Source: Actinobacillus sp.
Lineage (GTDB): Bacteria > Pseudomonadota > Gammaproteobacteria > Enterobacterales > Pasteurellaceae
DNA: 64,000 bases
Reading direction: 5' to 3'
Assembly: GCA_020026155.1 (NCBI GenBank)
Contig: JAHHQX010000001.1
Coordinates: 1 to 64,000, forward strand
Position numbers and translations under genes: made by a program. The stretch's first letter is position 1. Each line of letters starts with the position of its first letter. The notes under the pieces are model-generated. The model searched no databases. It saw nothing but the letters and a program-made list of their open reading frames with translations, and was not told the origin of the DNA. Positions 62,821-64,000 of the stretch are shown piece after piece.

Positions 62821-64000
62821 ATGGAGAACAAGACGTTAGATACGCAGACTATTCCAGCCTATGTATTAGGATTAGATATTGGTATTGCCTCTATTGGTTG
62901 GGCATGTGTAGCAGTCGATGAAAAAGAGCAACCGTATGGGCTATTGGACTGTGGGGTAAGAATTTTTGATGCAGCAGAAAATCCAAAAGATGGGAGCAGC
63001 TTAAATGCAACTCGCCGTGAAAAACGTGCATTACGCCGCGCAATTCATCGTCGTGCTTTGCGCATGCAACGAGGGAAAGCACTCTGTAAAAGAGTTGGGC
63101 TACTTGAGGCAAGCGATTTTATTAATAAAAATGAAGTAACAGGGCTACCGAATGATACTTGGGAGTTACGTGTTGCGGGCTTAGCTCGTCAATTAAATCG
63201 TAAAGAATGGGCAGCCGTGTTACTTCATCTTTTAAAACACCGTGGATATTTATCGCAACGTAAAAGTGAGGCGACAACAACAGATAAAGAGCTTGGTAAA
63301 TTGCTTTCAGGTGTCGCACAAAACCATCAAATGTTAGATGAAAAAGCTTACCAAAGCTGTGCGGAGTTAGCACTTAACGAATTTAAAGGAAAATGGCGTA
63401 ACCATTCAGGCGATTATTCTCATACCTTTAATCGTCTTGATCTCCTTGCCGAAATTCATACGCTTTTTGCCAAACAACGTGCATTTGGCAATCCGTTTAC
63501 CAATAAAGACTTCGAAAATACTTTCTGCGATTTATTTATGTGGCAAAAACCTGCTTTATCGGGTGATGATCTATTAAAAATGGTCGGAAAATGTACCTTT
63601 GAAAAAGGGGAATATCGCGCTGCTAAACATAGCTATACGGCAGAGCGTTTTATTATGCTAGGTAAATTATTAAATTTACGCTTTTCAGAGCGTGGTTTAA
63701 CTCAAGAAGAATGCCAGCAATTACTCGAATTGGCATATAAACAAACCAAAGTGACTTACACTCAAGTGAAAAAAGCGCTTAATTTACCGGAAGATACCCT
63801 ATTTAAAGGTTTACCATACGGACGTGCGAAAACCGCAGAAGAAATCAAAAAAGTAGAAGGACGGACTTTCCTTGAAGCCAAAGCCTATCATCAAATTCGT
63901 AAAGCAGTAGAGAAAGTGGATAAGCAAGCGTGGGAATTGATGAAAGCAGATGCAAAATTGCTTGATCATATCGGTACGACTTTCTCGCTTTATAAAACGG
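62821..64000 (+). CDS. cas9: CRISPR-associated endonuclease Cas9, type II-C (partial, C-terminus off the right edge)
   Basis: RNA-guided nuclease that cuts DNA matching crRNA spacers. About 393 codons are in the window, open to the edge with no frameshift seen. The RuvC-I motif GLDIGIASIGWA contains the catalytic Asp19. The arginine-rich bridge helix (about 64-92, TRREKRALRRAIHRRALRMQ) and recognition-lobe segments such as LLHLLKHRGYLSQRKSE, KRGDYSHTFNR-like NHSGDYSHTFNRLDLLAEI and SYTAERFIMLGKLLNL closely match N. meningitidis Cas9. AAGGATAAGAA precedes the ATG. HNH, RuvC-II/III and PAM-binding domains, and any cas1-cas2, lie beyond the window. Confidence 0.96.
   Translation, partial: MENKTLDTQTIPAYVLGLDIGIASIGWACVAVDEKEQPYGLLDCGVRIFDAAENPKDGSSLNATRREKRALRRAIHRRALRMQRGKALCKRVGLLEASDFINKNEVTGLPNDTWELRVAGLARQLNRKEWAAVLLHLLKHRGYLSQRKSEATTTDKELGKLLSGVAQNHQMLDEKAYQSCAELALNEFKGKWRNHSGDYSHTFNRLDLLAEIHTLFAKQRAFGNPFTNKDFENTFCDLFMWQKPALSGDDLLKMVGKCTFEKGEYRAAKHSYTAERFIMLGKLLNLRFSERGLTQEECQQLLELAYKQTKVTYTQVKKALNLPEDTLFKGLPYGRAKTAEEIKKVEGRTFLEAKAYHQIRKAVEKVDKQAWELMKADAKLLDHIGTTFSLYKT

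Noticed and set aside
1..64000. tRNA, rRNA, insertion sequences, prophage or attachment sites
   Set aside because: No cloverleaf, rRNA segment, transposase, integrase or flanking direct repeats were seen. The junctions of the CRISPR region show no integrase either.

Overview
The window is an AT-rich stretch of chromosome from a gamma-proteobacterium of the family Pasteurellaceae. The evidence is gene content and order typical of that family (xseB-ispA-dxs, lepA-lepB-rnc-era, ybbN-trxB-cydDC, gcvA/gcvB/rlmM, pyrH-frr-dxr-uppS-cdsA-rseP-bamA-skp-lpxD, fadR/nhaB-dsbB, rnr-rlmB), many TTA/AAA-type codons, and lpxD not followed by fabZ-lpxA-lpxB. I cannot name the species. A nadV gene predicts growth without added NAD (V factor). 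No rRNA, tRNA, prophage or insertion sequence was seen.

Layout. 1-3004: rsxABC electron-transport genes on the minus strand; rsxC runs off the left edge. 3412-6449: isoprenoid precursor operon xseB-ispA-dxs. 6496-11707: lepA-lepB-rnc-era plus two small unknown membrane proteins, minus strand. 11978-17429: ybbN, trxB and the cydDC exporter. 17505-22450 (minus): patatin-like protein, a peptidoglycan O-acetylation cassette (patA-patB-ape1) and grcA. 22640-29376: ung, yaaA, the GcvB small RNA divergent from gcvA, then rlmM, uvrD and rsuA. 29661-40469: mdh, then pyrH to lpxD, covering nucleotide supply, isoprenoid and phospholipid synthesis and outer-membrane biogenesis. 40508-50040: grxA, dsbB, nhaB, fadR, hemW, gmhA, a short disrupted-looking gene, ftsP, plsC, lpxH and an unknown gene. 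50112-61050: nadV, a cation/proton antiporter, satP, an unknown outer-membrane protein, a thioredoxin-like protein, miaB, rnr and rlmB.

61163-64000 is the accessory part: a type II-C CRISPR-Cas system. It has a three-spacer array, a tracrRNA with its own promoter and a cas9 of the Neisseria type that runs off the right edge. An mscS gene lies between the array and the tracrRNA/cas9 pair. The array and tracrRNA are read on the minus strand and cas9 on the plus strand. The tracrRNA anti-repeat can pair with the whole 36-base repeat, so the RNA half of the system looks intact.

A second unexplained signal is a family of short intergenic elements of about 27-40 bases. They share a GGGGCGT-like core beside an A/T tract centred on AAAATTTT. 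I count eight copies, and the bare core also occurs in several genes. Canonical Pasteurellaceae uptake sequences (AAGTGCGGT or ACAAGCGGT) are almost absent, so these elements might be a divergent uptake-sequence dialect or a small dispersed repeat family.
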